From NCBI GenBank assembly GCA_949287985.1, contig CASEIN010000005.1:1-64000 (forward strand): a DNA stretch of 64,000 nucleotides, in the 5' to 3' direction. This DNA comes from Mucispirillum schaedleri. Its GTDB lineage: Bacteria > Chrysiogenota > Deferribacteres > Deferribacterales > Mucispirillaceae. A program made the position numbers and the translations under genes. Positions 1 through 8,851 of the stretch are shown piece by piece; position 1 is the stretch's first letter, and each line of letters starts with the position of its first letter. The notes beneath the pieces were generated by a model that did no database searches, had not been told where the DNA came from, and was given only the letters and a program-made list of their open reading frames with translations.

Positions 1-352
1 AAAGATAAATTCAGCTTAATATTTAAAAGTATAACAGTAGATAATGGTGTTGAATTTTTAGATATGGCAGGTTTAGAAAAATCAGTGTATGATAAATTAT
101 CTAAACGAACTACAATATACTATGCTCACCCTTATTGTTCCCCGAGAAAGGGGTAGTAATGAAAATAATAATAAACTTATAGATGAGTTTATTAAAAAGA
201 AAACTGATATTAAAAATTTTTCTAGTAGTTATATTAAAAAAATACAAGACTGGATTAATAATTATGTATGAAAATTATTTAATTAAAATTAAGCTAATGA
301 TATTTTTTATGAGAACTTGAACGACTGCTTAATTTGTTGCAATCGTTTTTAG
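1..352 (+). pseudogene. IS30-family transposase remnant, 5' end outside window
   Basis: Frame 1 from the window edge reads the end of an IS30 DDE transposase: TVDNGVEF (with a catalytic Asp), then YYAHPYCS. At about 138-142 a run of four C shifts the frame by +1, and frame 2 continues with ERGSNENNN, which carries the catalytic Glu, then IQDWINNY. Frame 2 then meets TGA at 269-271 and two TAA codons, but homology resumes in the same frame with ANDIFYENL (293-322), as in IS30 C-termini. One frameshift plus three in-frame stops show a decayed, inactive copy. I did not identify a terminal inverted repeat. Family assignment rests on the motif order. Confidence 0.85.
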
Positions 353-387
353 AATTTACCATACGTGGTAGATAAGTAAAATAATAC

Positions 388-416
388 TTGATTAATATTT
401 AAAATAATCATATTAT
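388..416 (+). promoter_or_regulatory. Sigma70-like promoter of the ABC transporter gene
   Basis: TTGATT at 388-393, a 17-base spacer, and TATTAT at 411-416. It lies 30 bases before the start of the fused transporter, whose AAGGGATAG ribosome site is at about 434-442. It sits just after the IS30 remnant. Confidence 0.6.
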
Positions 417-445
417 CAATGCAAATTTATAATAAGGGATAGATA

Positions 446-2746
446 ATGTTAAGCTCTATATTTGTTGAAGGTTTGATTTATGCACTAATGGTGCTTGGTG
501 TATTTATTACATTTAGGATACTTGATTTTCCAGATTTAACGGTGGACGGCTCATTTGCAACAGGGGCATGTGTAGCAGGTATATTAATTATAAATGGATA
601 TGACATGAATTCTGTGCTGATTGTGGCATTTCTTGCAGGTGTTGGTGCTGGTGTATTTACTGCACTTTTACATACTGTTTTAAAAATACCAAACCTTTTA
701 GCTGGTATTATTACCATGACCATGCTTTATTCCATAAATATACGTATTTTGCTTAATAAATCATATCTTTCTTTAACAGATTATAAAAATGAAGGCAGTA
801 TGATAGTTTATTCTGCTTCAGCTGCTATTTTAAAGTTTTTATCTTCTCTTGGTATTACTTTTGATGAAACAATTGCATCAACTGTTGGTATGTTTATATT
901 TTTCTTAATATTTGTAATGTTTATAAAACTTTTAATAGATATATTTTTTAGAACAGATTTAGGTATATCAATTGGTGCATTAGGTTCTAACGAACAGATG
1001 ATATTATCTCAAGGGGTAAACCCAAATACATTAAAAGTAATAGGTGTTGGTCTTTCCAACGGTCTTGTGGCATTAAGTGGTGCTTTATATGCTCAATTTA
1101 TCGGCAGTGCAAATGCTCAAAGTGGTGTTGGTATAATTGTAATAGGTCTTGCTGCTGTTATGCTTGGGGAATTTATTATCCGTTCAAATAAAATATGGCT
1201 TATTACATTCGGCGTAATTTTTGGTTCTATTATATATAAAGGTATAGTATTTCTTGCTATTAAGTATGGTTATGTTATAGGCTTTGGCACAAATGATTTA
1301 AAATTAATTACAGGTATTCTTATAATAGTTATTATAGTGCTTGGTAAAATGAAAAAAAATAAAAAATCATATGTATTTAAAGATAATAAAGTTGGTGTTT
1401 TAGGCGTTATAGGTAGTAAAATATCTGCTTTTGTTGACTATTTTATTAATAAAACATATGTATTTTGGTTTTTATTTATATATGCAATAACTTTAGTGCT
1501 TACATTTAAAATGATGTTAAACCATGTAGCAAAACCAGAAACTTCATTATACATGAGTTTTGCAGGTTTTTATTACTGGGGGCTTTATTTATTATTTCCA
1601 TTATTAATGGTTATTACCATAAAAAAAGATGTAAGAAATAAAATATTTGGTAAACTAAAAAATAAATCATTAAGTAGTTTTGTTGAAGGCTTTTTCAATA
1701 GAATAATATTAATATTATGTATTGCAGTTCCTTTATATGTGGCAGTATTTATAGCTATTGTTGAAAATATTTTATACTTTATAAATGTAGAAAATAATAG
1801 TGTAAACGCAGGCATATATATAGCTGTTTTACTTTTATATATTGCAGCACCATTTGTTATTTATAAAATATTAAACAAAAAAAATAAAGGTGCTAATAAA
1901 CGAAAAGATGCATTATCTGCAAAAGAAAATTTTGAAAGTAATGGTAAAAACATATTAGTCCTTGAAAATGTAAATAAAAAGTTTTTTGAAGGCACACCTG
2001 ATGAAAAACATGTGCTTCGTAACCTTTCATTAACCATTAATAAAGGTGATTTTATTACTATTATTGGTTCAAACGGTGCAGGTAAATCAACACTTTTTAA
2101 TGTAATATCAGGCACATATGATGTTACAGACGGTAAAATTTTATATAAAAATAGAAATATAACTAAGCTAAAAGAATATATAAAAGCACATTTTATTGGC
2201 AGGATTTTCCAAAACCCATTACTTGGAACAAGTGGTGATATGGCGTTGGAAGATAATATGATATTATGCAGAAGTAAAGGATTTAAACTGCCTATTATAA
2301 GCTTAAATAAAAAAGTAAGAAAAGAGTTTGCAGAGCATGTATCAAGGCTTAATATGGGGCTTGAAGATAGATTAGCTGATAATGTTGGTCTTTTTTCAGG
2401 TGGTCAAAGGCAGGCATTAACATTATTGATGACAGCTATGAGCCACCCAGAACTTGTGCTTTTAGATGAACATACTGCAGCATTAGACCCAGATAATTCC
2501 AACAGAGTAATGGAGCTTACCTTAAAATTAAGGGAAGAATACGGGCTTACTATGATGATGATTACCCACAATATGCAGCATGCTATAAAATATGGTAACA
2601 GGCTTATTATGATGGATAATGGTGAAATTATTTTAGATATTTCAGAAGAAGAAAAGAAAAACTTAACAGTTGAAACATTAATGGAAAAATTTAAAGCTAT
2701 TAGAAAAGATGAAATAACAGATGAAAAGCTGTTATTAACAAGGTAG
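446..2746 (+). CDS. Fused ABC transporter permease and ATPase, tryptophan/tyrosine-type
   Basis: Residues 1 to about 300 form a multi-spanning permease like those of the putative tryptophan/tyrosine ABC transport systems (opening with FRILDFPDLTVDGSF). Residues about 330-480 add roughly four further hydrophobic segments. Residues about 505-766 are an ATPase domain with Walker A GSNGAGKS (541-548), signature FSGGQ (650-654) and Walker B with catalytic D674-E675. In most relatives permease and ATPase are separate proteins encoded next to a lipoprotein substrate-binding protein. Here they are one 766-residue chain and no binding-protein gene is adjacent. Likely an inner-membrane importer of an aromatic amino acid or similar solute; the substrate is inferred from family only. 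Confidence 0.85.
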   Translation: MLSSIFVEGLIYALMVLGVFITFRILDFPDLTVDGSFATGACVAGILIINGYDMNSVLIVAFLAGVGAGVFTALLHTVLKIPNLLAGIITMTMLYSINIRILLNKSYLSLTDYKNEGSMIVYSASAAILKFLSSLGITFDETIASTVGMFIFFLIFVMFIKLLIDIFFRTDLGISIGALGSNEQMILSQGVNPNTLKVIGVGLSNGLVALSGALYAQFIGSANAQSGVGIIVIGLAAVMLGEFIIRSNKIWLITFGVIFGSIIYKGIVFLAIKYGYVIGFGTNDLKLITGILIIVIIVLGKMKKNKKSYVFKDNKVGVLGVIGSKISAFVDYFINKTYVFWFLFIYAITLVLTFKMMLNHVAKPETSLYMSFAGFYYWGLYLLFPLLMVITIKKDVRNKIFGKLKNKSLSSFVEGFFNRIILILCIAVPLYVAVFIAIVENILYFINVENNSVNAGIYIAVLLLYIAAPFVIYKILNKKNKGANKRKDALSAKENFESNGKNILVLENVNKKFFEGTPDEKHVLRNLSLTINKGDFITIIGSNGAGKSTLFNVISGTYDVTDGKILYKNRNITKLKEYIKAHFIGRIFQNPLLGTSGDMALEDNMILCRSKGFKLPIISLNKKVRKEFAEHVSRLNMGLEDRLADNVGLFSGGQRQALTLLMTAMSHPELVLLDEHTAALDPDNSNRVMELTLKLREEYGLTMMMITHNMQHAIKYGNRLIMMDNGEIILDISEEEKKNLTVETLMEKFKAIRKDEITDEKLLLTR

Positions 2747-2749
2747 AGT

Positions 2750-3559
2750 ATGTATTTAGTAGATTTTATAGATGGTTTTTTATTAGAACTTGGTCTTGTA
2801 ATGACAGTAGGGCTGCAAAGTGCCTTTATTTTAAAGCAGGGAATACGCAGAGAGTATGTAGTAATTGCAGTGCTTACATGTTTTTTTGGAGAAACATTAC
2901 TTGTATCTATTGGTATTGCTGGTATGGGGGCATTAGTGCAGTCTGTTCCTCATTTAAAGCAGATTATTACAGGTATTGGTATATTATTTCTTCTTTTTTA
3001 TGGTTTAAAATCTTTTTATTCAGCAGCAAAAAAATCTGATTATATAGTTATAGATAATGAAGAAAAGGGGCTTGCAACAAGTAAGGAAGTGTTATTTACT
3101 GGGCTTGCATTTGCTTTATTAAACCCTCATGTAATAATAGATACTACAATTATGGGCACTTTAGCATCAAAATATTATCCACATCAGTGGGTTTTTGGTG
3201 CTGGTGTTATTAGTGCAGCTTTTGTGTGGTATACATTTTTAGGAACTATTGGTGCTACCCTTGCAAAACCTTTAAATAAGCCAAAAACATGGAAAATTAT
3301 AAATGTTATTATTGGTATAATATGTATATATATGGCATTTCAGTTTATAAAAAGCTTTAATGAAGATGAACATACACACAGCCATATAAATCTATTTAGT
3401 ATTTTTGGTGTGGAAAGCAGCGTGCTAGAAGATATGCACGAACATGAACATGGACATTCTCATGATGAAAACCATGACCATGAAGAACACCATAATCATG
3501 ATGAACATAACCATGACCATGAAAATGATGAACATGACCATGATGAACATCATAATTAA
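2750..3559 (+). CDS. LysE/ArgO-family exporter with histidine-rich C-terminal tail
   Basis: 269 residues. The first ~205 residues contain about six hydrophobic helices and resemble LysE/ArgO amino-acid exporters (early segment LGLVMTVGLQSAFILKQGIR, later ALLNPHVIIDT). The last ~65 residues are hydrophilic and carry about 20 histidines alternating with Asp, Glu and Asn. Such tails bind divalent metals in other transporters. The gene starts 3 bases after the ABC transporter stop, so the two are probably co-transcribed. The membrane part points to basic amino-acid export, the tail to metal binding or metal sensing; the true substrate cannot be told. It converges with the next minus-strand gene at a 4-base gap. 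Confidence 0.8.
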   Translation: MYLVDFIDGFLLELGLVMTVGLQSAFILKQGIRREYVVIAVLTCFFGETLLVSIGIAGMGALVQSVPHLKQIITGIGILFLLFYGLKSFYSAAKKSDYIVIDNEEKGLATSKEVLFTGLAFALLNPHVIIDTTIMGTLASKYYPHQWVFGAGVISAAFVWYTFLGTIGATLAKPLNKPKTWKIINVIIGIICIYMAFQFIKSFNEDEHTHSHINLFSIFGVESSVLEDMHEHEHGHSHDENHDHEEHHNHDEHNHDHENDEHDHDEHHN

Positions 3560-3563
3560 GCAG

Positions 3564-4037
3564 TTAATGATTTTTTTTCATTATTTTTTTATAAATATCT
3601 ACAATAGTTATAATTAATGCAAAAAAAGCAGGAAACGTATATACTAATATTTTATTTAAAAGAGATATATCTTTTATAATATAATGGATAATTATAAGCA
3701 CTTCAAAAAAGGACAGGTAGTAAAGCAGTTTATAAATTAATTGATAAAGGAAGTGTTTAAATGTTTTATTTTTTTCATTTTCTTTATTTTCTTGAATTTG
3801 TTCTTTTATAATTTTATTTTTAGTATCATCACTTACTTCATTTAAAGAGACATATCTCAATTTAAGCCTAAAATCAAAAAACAATATTATATATATAATC
3901 ATAGTAACAAATACTAATAATGAAAAAGTAATAAGACCATAAAAAAGCAAAGCTTCATTTTTTGCAATAATATATTTTAATGCATAAAAGCAGCATAAAG
4001 CAATAAGTAATAAATTAATGGCAGATTTATATTTCAT
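3564..4037 (-). CDS. Small membrane protein of unknown function
   Basis: 157 residues with two hydrophobic segments near the N-terminus (about 5-25 and 33-55), a charged loop (about 60-95, rich in Lys, Glu and Asn), and two more hydrophobic segments near the C-terminus (about 108-150). No catalytic motif is visible and I do not recognise the family. It stands alone between a convergent LysE-type gene and the divergent cysteine synthase gene. The ORF is AT-rich like the rest of the window and has no obvious ribosome site, so expression is likely but not proven. Confidence 0.6.
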   Translation of the reverse strand: MKYKSAINLLLIALCCFYALKYIIAKNEALLFYGLITFSLLVFVTMIIYIILFFDFRLKLRYVSLNEVSDDTKNKIIKEQIQENKENEKNKTFKHFLYQLIYKLLYYLSFFEVLIIIHYIIKDISLLNKILVYTFPAFFALIITIVDIYKKIMKKNH

Positions 4038-4140
4038 ATAGATAACCTATAATAATATTTATTATTTATCAAGATAAAGTATTAAGTATAGTAATTTAGT
4101 AGGAAATGTGTAGAGTCAATTATTAAGGGGAATTTTTTTA

Positions 4141-4169
4141 TTGCAATTTTTTTTTTAAGGAAATATGAT
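4141..4169 (+). promoter_or_regulatory. Sigma70-like promoter of cysK-rnr
   Basis: TTGCAA at 4141-4146, a 17-base spacer made mainly of T, and TATGAT at 4164-4169. It lies 28 bases before the preferred cysK start, giving a short leader with a GGAG ribosome site at 4187-4190. Confidence 0.6.
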
Positions 4170-4196
4170 AAGAAAATAAAAAAATTGGAGTATAAT

Positions 4197-5108
4197 ATGA
4201 AGGTATATAATAATATTTTAGAATTAATAGGCAACACACCAATAGTAAAAATAAATAAATTAAATAATACAAAAGCTAATGTTTATGTAAAATTAGAATC
4301 ATTTAATCCATATTCTAGTGCAAAGGATAGAATAGGTAAAGCTATGATAGAGCAGGCAGAGCGTGATGGTCTTTTAAAAGAAGGCAGTGTTATTATTGAG
4401 CCTACAAGTGGCAATACTGGTATTGCTTTAGCTGGGGTTGCAGCTGTTAAAGGTTACCGTTTAATATTAACTATGCCTGAAACTATGAGTGTAGAAAGGC
4501 GTATGCTGCTTGCTGCTCTTGGTGCAGAAATTGTGCTTACAGAAGGTGCAAAGGGTATGGGTGGAGCTGTTGCAAAGGCAGAAGAGCTTGTTAAAAGCAC
4601 TCCAAATTCTTTTATGCCACAACAGTTTAAAAATAAAGCTAACAGTAATATTCATTATAAAACTACTGCTGAAGAAATTTTTTCTGCAATGGACGGTAAA
4701 ATTGATTATTTTGTAGCAGGTGTTGGAACAGGTGGCACAATTACAGGGGTAGGCACATTTTTAAAAGAGAAAATCAATGGTGTAAAAATCGTTGCTGTTG
4801 AGCCATCATCATCACCTGTTTTATCTGGTGGCAAGCCGGCACCACATAAAATTCAAGGTATTGGGGCAGGTTTTGTACCTGAAGTTTTAGATACTAAAAT
4901 TTATGATGAAATAATCCAAATTACAAATGAAGAAGCATATGATACTGCAAAAAAACTTGCAAAAGTAGAGGGTATATTATCTGGTATATCATCAGGGGCA
5001 GCATTAAATGCAGGTTTAAAAATAGCTGAGCGAAGTGAAAGTGAAAATAAAAATATTTTAGTATTTTTACCAGATACTTTAGAGCGTTATTTATCATTAT
5101 TATCATAA
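4197..5108 (+). CDS. cysK: Cysteine synthase (O-acetylserine sulfhydrylase)
   Basis: 303-residue PLP-dependent enzyme of fold type II that makes cysteine from O-acetylserine and sulfide in the cytoplasm. The PLP lysine is K43 in PYSSAKDR; TSGNTG (substrate loop), GTGGT (phosphate loop) and a late SGISSGAA segment are all present. An in-frame TTG lies at 4185, but the GGAG beginning at 4187 is the ribosome site for the ATG at 4197, so I start there. The usual NPGGSVKDR is NPYSSAKDR here, a modest variation near the active lysine. RNase R follows 15 bases downstream, probably in the same transcript. Confidence 0.93.
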   Translation: MKVYNNILELIGNTPIVKINKLNNTKANVYVKLESFNPYSSAKDRIGKAMIEQAERDGLLKEGSVIIEPTSGNTGIALAGVAAVKGYRLILTMPETMSVERRMLLAALGAEIVLTEGAKGMGGAVAKAEELVKSTPNSFMPQQFKNKANSNIHYKTTAEEIFSAMDGKIDYFVAGVGTGGTITGVGTFLKEKINGVKIVAVEPSSSPVLSGGKPAPHKIQGIGAGFVPEVLDTKIYDEIIQITNEEAYDTAKKLAKVEGILSGISSGAALNAGLKIAERSESENKNILVFLPDTLERYLSLLS

Positions 5109-5123
5109 TGTTACAGGCATATT

Positions 5124-7241
5124 TTGGATAATAAGTTACGAAAAAAAGCAGAGCAGATTTTACTTGAATATCCAAACATATCATCAAAAGAGCTTGCTGG
5201 TATATTAAGTATTGATGAACGGCAGGCAAGGAAAATTATAAAAAACCTTCCTTATGATATGATTGTGGATAAGATAAAAAGTTATAAAAGCACTGCTGTA
5301 AAAAAAGAAAATAAAAAATCATTATCTAATGGTGTAGGGCAGGTTTTAAAAGGCAGTATATCTATACATAAAGACGGATATGGTTTTTTTATTCCAAATG
5401 ATAAAAGTGTTGATGATGCTTTTATCCACCCTAAAAAACTAAAAAATGCAGTGCATGGAGATATATGCACTGCTAGAATTTCCATATATAAAGGTAAACG
5501 AGAAGCAGAAGTAATATCTATTATTGAACGCAGTATAGAAAATGTTGTGGGCATTGTAGATAAGTATAGAAACAGCACTCGTGTTATTCCTTTTTCAAGA
5601 AATTTTCATGGTCATATTATTATTAAAGGTGCAAAAGATATTAATGATGATGATGTGGTGCTTTGTAAAATAGAAAGATACCCTACATCAGATAAGTTTG
5701 CTGTTGGAAGAATAATTGAAAAAATAGGCACATTAAACGATAAAGATATAGATAATAAAATTGTAATGATGAAATACGGCTTATCCTTTGATTATCCAGA
5801 AGAAGTAATGCAGGAATGCCAGCAAATTGAAACTGGAAAATTTAAAATAGATAAGAAAAACTTAACGGATTTTAGGGAGCTTTTTACTATTACAATAGAT
5901 GGTGAAACAGCAAGAGATTTTGATGATGCCATAAGTATTATAAAAAATAATGAATTTTATGAATTATATGTCCATATTGCAGATGTATCAAGATACGTGG
6001 TGCGTGGTTCATATTTAAATAAGGAAGCAGCCCAAAGGGGAACAAGTATATATTTTCCAGAATTTGCAATCCCTATGCTTCCAGAAGTGCTTTCAAATGG
6101 TGTATGCTCTCTTAAACCAAATGAGGACAGGTATACTGTTACATGCAAAATAGTATTTAATAATAAAGGTATAAAACAGCATGTATCATTTTACCGTTCA
6201 ATTATTAAAAGTAATCACAGGCTTACATATAATTTTGTAAATGATGTTTATAATAAAAAAGTGGAATGCATTAGTAATGAATTATATGAATTATTAGATA
6301 ATGCAAAGAATTTATCAAATATATTAATATTAAAAAGAGAGCAAGATGGTGTAATAGATTTTGATTTGCCAGAACCTGAATTTATATTTGATGATCTTGG
6401 AGAGATAGAAGATATAAAACCACGAGATCGGGGAGCAGCAGAAAGGTTAATAGAATGCTTTATGATTGCAGCCAATGAAGCAGTTGCAGAATACTTAGAA
6501 AGTAATGGTTTGAAAGGGATTTATAGAGTTCATGGTGAACCAGATGTTAAAAAAATAGAAGACTGGGTTGATATGGCAAGGAATTTTGGCTTGAAAATAC
6601 CACCACTTGAATACCCTGTTACTCCAGAAGCAGTATCAGAGCTTAGTAAAATTGCTTCAGCATCAAAGCATGCTGATTTATTAAGCTCCCTTTTAATACG
6701 TTCAATGATGCGTGCAGAATATACTGTAGAAAATCAAGGTCATTTTGGACTTGCTTCTAGTGCATATACTCACTTTACAAGCCCAATAAGAAGGTATCCT
6801 GATTTACTGGTGCATAGAGCACTTCTTGCAGGGTTAAAACTGGGAAGCATTAATGAAACAGAGGAAGAATTAAAAGAGATGGCAAGCCACTGTTCAAAAC
6901 GGGAACGGTTTGCTCAAGATGCAGAACATGATATTGGTGCATTTAAAAAACTGGAATATATTGCTGCTCACTATGAAGATGTTTTTGAAGGCTATATTAA
7001 TAGAATTACCACAACAGGTATGTTTATATATATTGAAAAGTTAATGATGACTGGCTATGTAGATTATGGATATATTGATTTTGATATTTTTTATAAAATG
7101 GGTGAAACAGCAATTGGTAATAAAAGTGGCGAACGTTATAGAGTAGGTGATAAAATACGTGTTGTGCCTTTTAAAATAAATGTGGCTGCTTTACAGGCTG
7201 ATTTTACAATTTATAAAAAAAGGAAAAATAAGGGCAGGTAG
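5124..7241 (+). CDS. rnr: Ribonuclease R, 3'-5' exoribonuclease
   Basis: 705 residues. Order: winged-helix-like N-terminus (about 1-55), cold-shock/OB domains (about 70-235), the RNB catalytic domain, then a C-terminal S1 domain (about 620-700) and a basic tail. The RNB active site is seen as DGETARDFDDA with D259, D265, D267 and D268, the residues that hold the two magnesium ions. The enzyme degrades structured RNA and takes part in rRNA quality control and trans-translation. The start is TTG with a weak upstream purine stretch; no in-frame ATG gives a plausible complete N-terminus. Stop lies 5 bases from the convergent TPR gene. Confidence 0.93.
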   Translation: MDNKLRKKAEQILLEYPNISSKELAGILSIDERQARKIIKNLPYDMIVDKIKSYKSTAVKKENKKSLSNGVGQVLKGSISIHKDGYGFFIPNDKSVDDAFIHPKKLKNAVHGDICTARISIYKGKREAEVISIIERSIENVVGIVDKYRNSTRVIPFSRNFHGHIIIKGAKDINDDDVVLCKIERYPTSDKFAVGRIIEKIGTLNDKDIDNKIVMMKYGLSFDYPEEVMQECQQIETGKFKIDKKNLTDFRELFTITIDGETARDFDDAISIIKNNEFYELYVHIADVSRYVVRGSYLNKEAAQRGTSIYFPEFAIPMLPEVLSNGVCSLKPNEDRYTVTCKIVFNNKGIKQHVSFYRSIIKSNHRLTYNFVNDVYNKKVECISNELYELLDNAKNLSNILILKREQDGVIDFDLPEPEFIFDDLGEIEDIKPRDRGAAERLIECFMIAANEAVAEYLESNGLKGIYRVHGEPDVKKIEDWVDMARNFGLKIPPLEYPVTPEAVSELSKIASASKHADLLSSLLIRSMMRAEYTVENQGHFGLASSAYTHFTSPIRRYPDLLVHRALLAGLKLGSINETEEELKEMASHCSKRERFAQDAEHDIGAFKKLEYIAAHYEDVFEGYINRITTTGMFIYIEKLMMTGYVDYGYIDFDIFYKMGETAIGNKSGERYRVGDKIRVVPFKINVAALQADFTIYKKRKNKGR

Positions 7242-7246
7242 TAAGT

Positions 7247-8851
7247 TTATCTTACTTCAAACCGTTCATCTGCATTTAATTCAAAAACAGGCACTATTAT
7301 ATCTTCGCTTTCTTCATTAAGTTCTTTTCCTTCATACATAATGCCATTTACTGTAATGCTCATATTTATAAACTTATTATATAGTTCATCACGTTTATTT
7401 GTATCTTCATAATTATCAAATATTTCCCATATTGCTCTATATATTCTTGAATAATCTGCAAACTGAGTAAAATATATTGTGGTGGATTCTTCATCATTAA
7501 GGGAAAGAACCATATGTTCAGGAAAATCAATATTATCATAAACATTGGCAGCAAATATTTCAGGAATAAAAATAAGTGCTTCAATACATAAAGTAAAATC
7601 ATCAACACTTTCATTTAATGTATCTAAAAGGTCATAAAATGTGTCTTCATCTTTATCTAAATCAAAAGGGTGTATAATACTGCATATCTTTTTTATATTA
7701 TTTTTTAATAATATATAGCCTTCGCTGTCTGCATATAGGTAAGGCAGTGTTGTTTCTTCATGCTGAATAAGTATAAAATACTGCTTAATAGTAAAAAATT
7801 GAATATCGGATTTAATGGTGTCATTAAGATATTCACCTATATCATTACTAAGTTCATTCATGAAAATATCATCAATACGGCATTCTGTAATTAAATTGCC
7901 TGCAAATTTAGCAGCATAAATTTTTACACATACCATTTTTTGATTACCAATATATTTTTTTAATATATCATTAATAATATCCCAAAAATAGAAATCGTTT
8001 ATTGTAATATCTAATTCTTTATCACTGGAAAAAAATGGTGTGTTATAAAACACATTCCATTTATGAATATGGCTGTTAAATGAAGATGTATATTCCAGTG
8101 GGTTATTATTTGTAAGAGCATTTTGGACGGCCTGTAAAAGTGATGAAGAAAATATACCAACAGCCATATATACAGCTTCTTTTAAATTATTGCCTGCTCC
8201 AAATGATTCTTCTATAATACCATTATCAAATAAGGGGCATGATATGCTCCATTCAATATCTATCCTGTCTTCTGTAAAGGATAAAATATTTGGTTTAATA
8301 ACAAGCATCCATTCAGGTATATATATACTGTTATCTGTAACAATATCATCAACAGGGTATATTCTATGAAGCAGTGTAAAAAGTATAAAATCTAAAATTG
8401 ACTGTTCAGTAGCATTTTCGCCATTACCAAAAGCTTCATTAATCTTTTTTGCTTTAATAGAATCTTCACATTCGCTGATTAAATAACCAAGATTATATTC
8501 ACGCCATATTTCTGCCTGCTCTTTTGTTTTAGGAATAAGCTCAACAGCATGGTTAAAATATTTAAGGGCTTCTTCTTCCCTATCAGTATAAAAATATCCA
8601 TACCCAATTCTGTAATTCCATAATGGGTCATTAACACCTTCATCTTTAACTGATAATAATAAATCTATACCCTTTTGAATAAAATGACCTGTATCATCTG
8701 CAAGCATATTCATATTGTTATATGCTCTTGCTAAAAGACAAGTTAGTTCATAATCTAATGTAATATTTTCATCTTCAAGAAGTTTGATTATTTCTTCATG
8801 CTGGTTATTTTCATGAAGAAAGTTCACTTTACTGATAATATCTTTATTCAT
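7247..8851 (-). CDS. TPR-containing protein, possible DUF6348-like domain
   Basis: 534 residues, no signal peptide, acidic. The first ~140 residues are tetratricopeptide-like helical pairs (for example a segment with YGYFYTDREEEALKYFNHA). A middle part (about 195-260) has a beta-rich stretch followed by EESFGAGNNLKEAV, which recalls DUF6348-type proteins; this assignment is from memory and tentative. The C-terminal ~200 residues are not recognised. Its first 8 bases overlap the end of the upstream paralogue (8844-9563), whose N-terminus aligns with it, so the two are translationally coupled. Such proteins often work as intracellular adaptors or immunity-type factors; no function can be assigned. 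Confidence 0.75.
   Translation of the reverse strand: MNKDIISKVNFLHENNQHEEIIKLLEDENITLDYELTCLLARAYNNMNMLADDTGHFIQKGIDLLLSVKDEGVNDPLWNYRIGYGYFYTDREEEALKYFNHAVELIPKTKEQAEIWREYNLGYLISECEDSIKAKKINEAFGNGENATEQSILDFILFTLLHRIYPVDDIVTDNSIYIPEWMLVIKPNILSFTEDRIDIEWSISCPLFDNGIIEESFGAGNNLKEAVYMAVGIFSSSLLQAVQNALTNNNPLEYTSSFNSHIHKWNVFYNTPFFSSDKELDITINDFYFWDIINDILKKYIGNQKMVCVKIYAAKFAGNLITECRIDDIFMNELSNDIGEYLNDTIKSDIQFFTIKQYFILIQHEETTLPYLYADSEGYILLKNNIKKICSIIHPFDLDKDEDTFYDLLDTLNESVDDFTLCIEALIFIPEIFAANVYDNIDFPEHMVLSLNDEESTTIYFTQFADYSRIYRAIWEIFDNYEDTNKRDELYNKFINMSITVNGIMYEGKELNEESEDIIVPVFELNADERFEVR

Noticed and set aside
89-271. Independent 60-residue gene inside the first 352 bases
   Set aside because: It is the out-of-frame part of the IS30 transposase remnant.
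7240-7256. Terminator between convergent rnr and the TPR gene
   Set aside because: Six-bp AGTAAG/CTTACT stem overlaps both stop regions and lacks a T-run.
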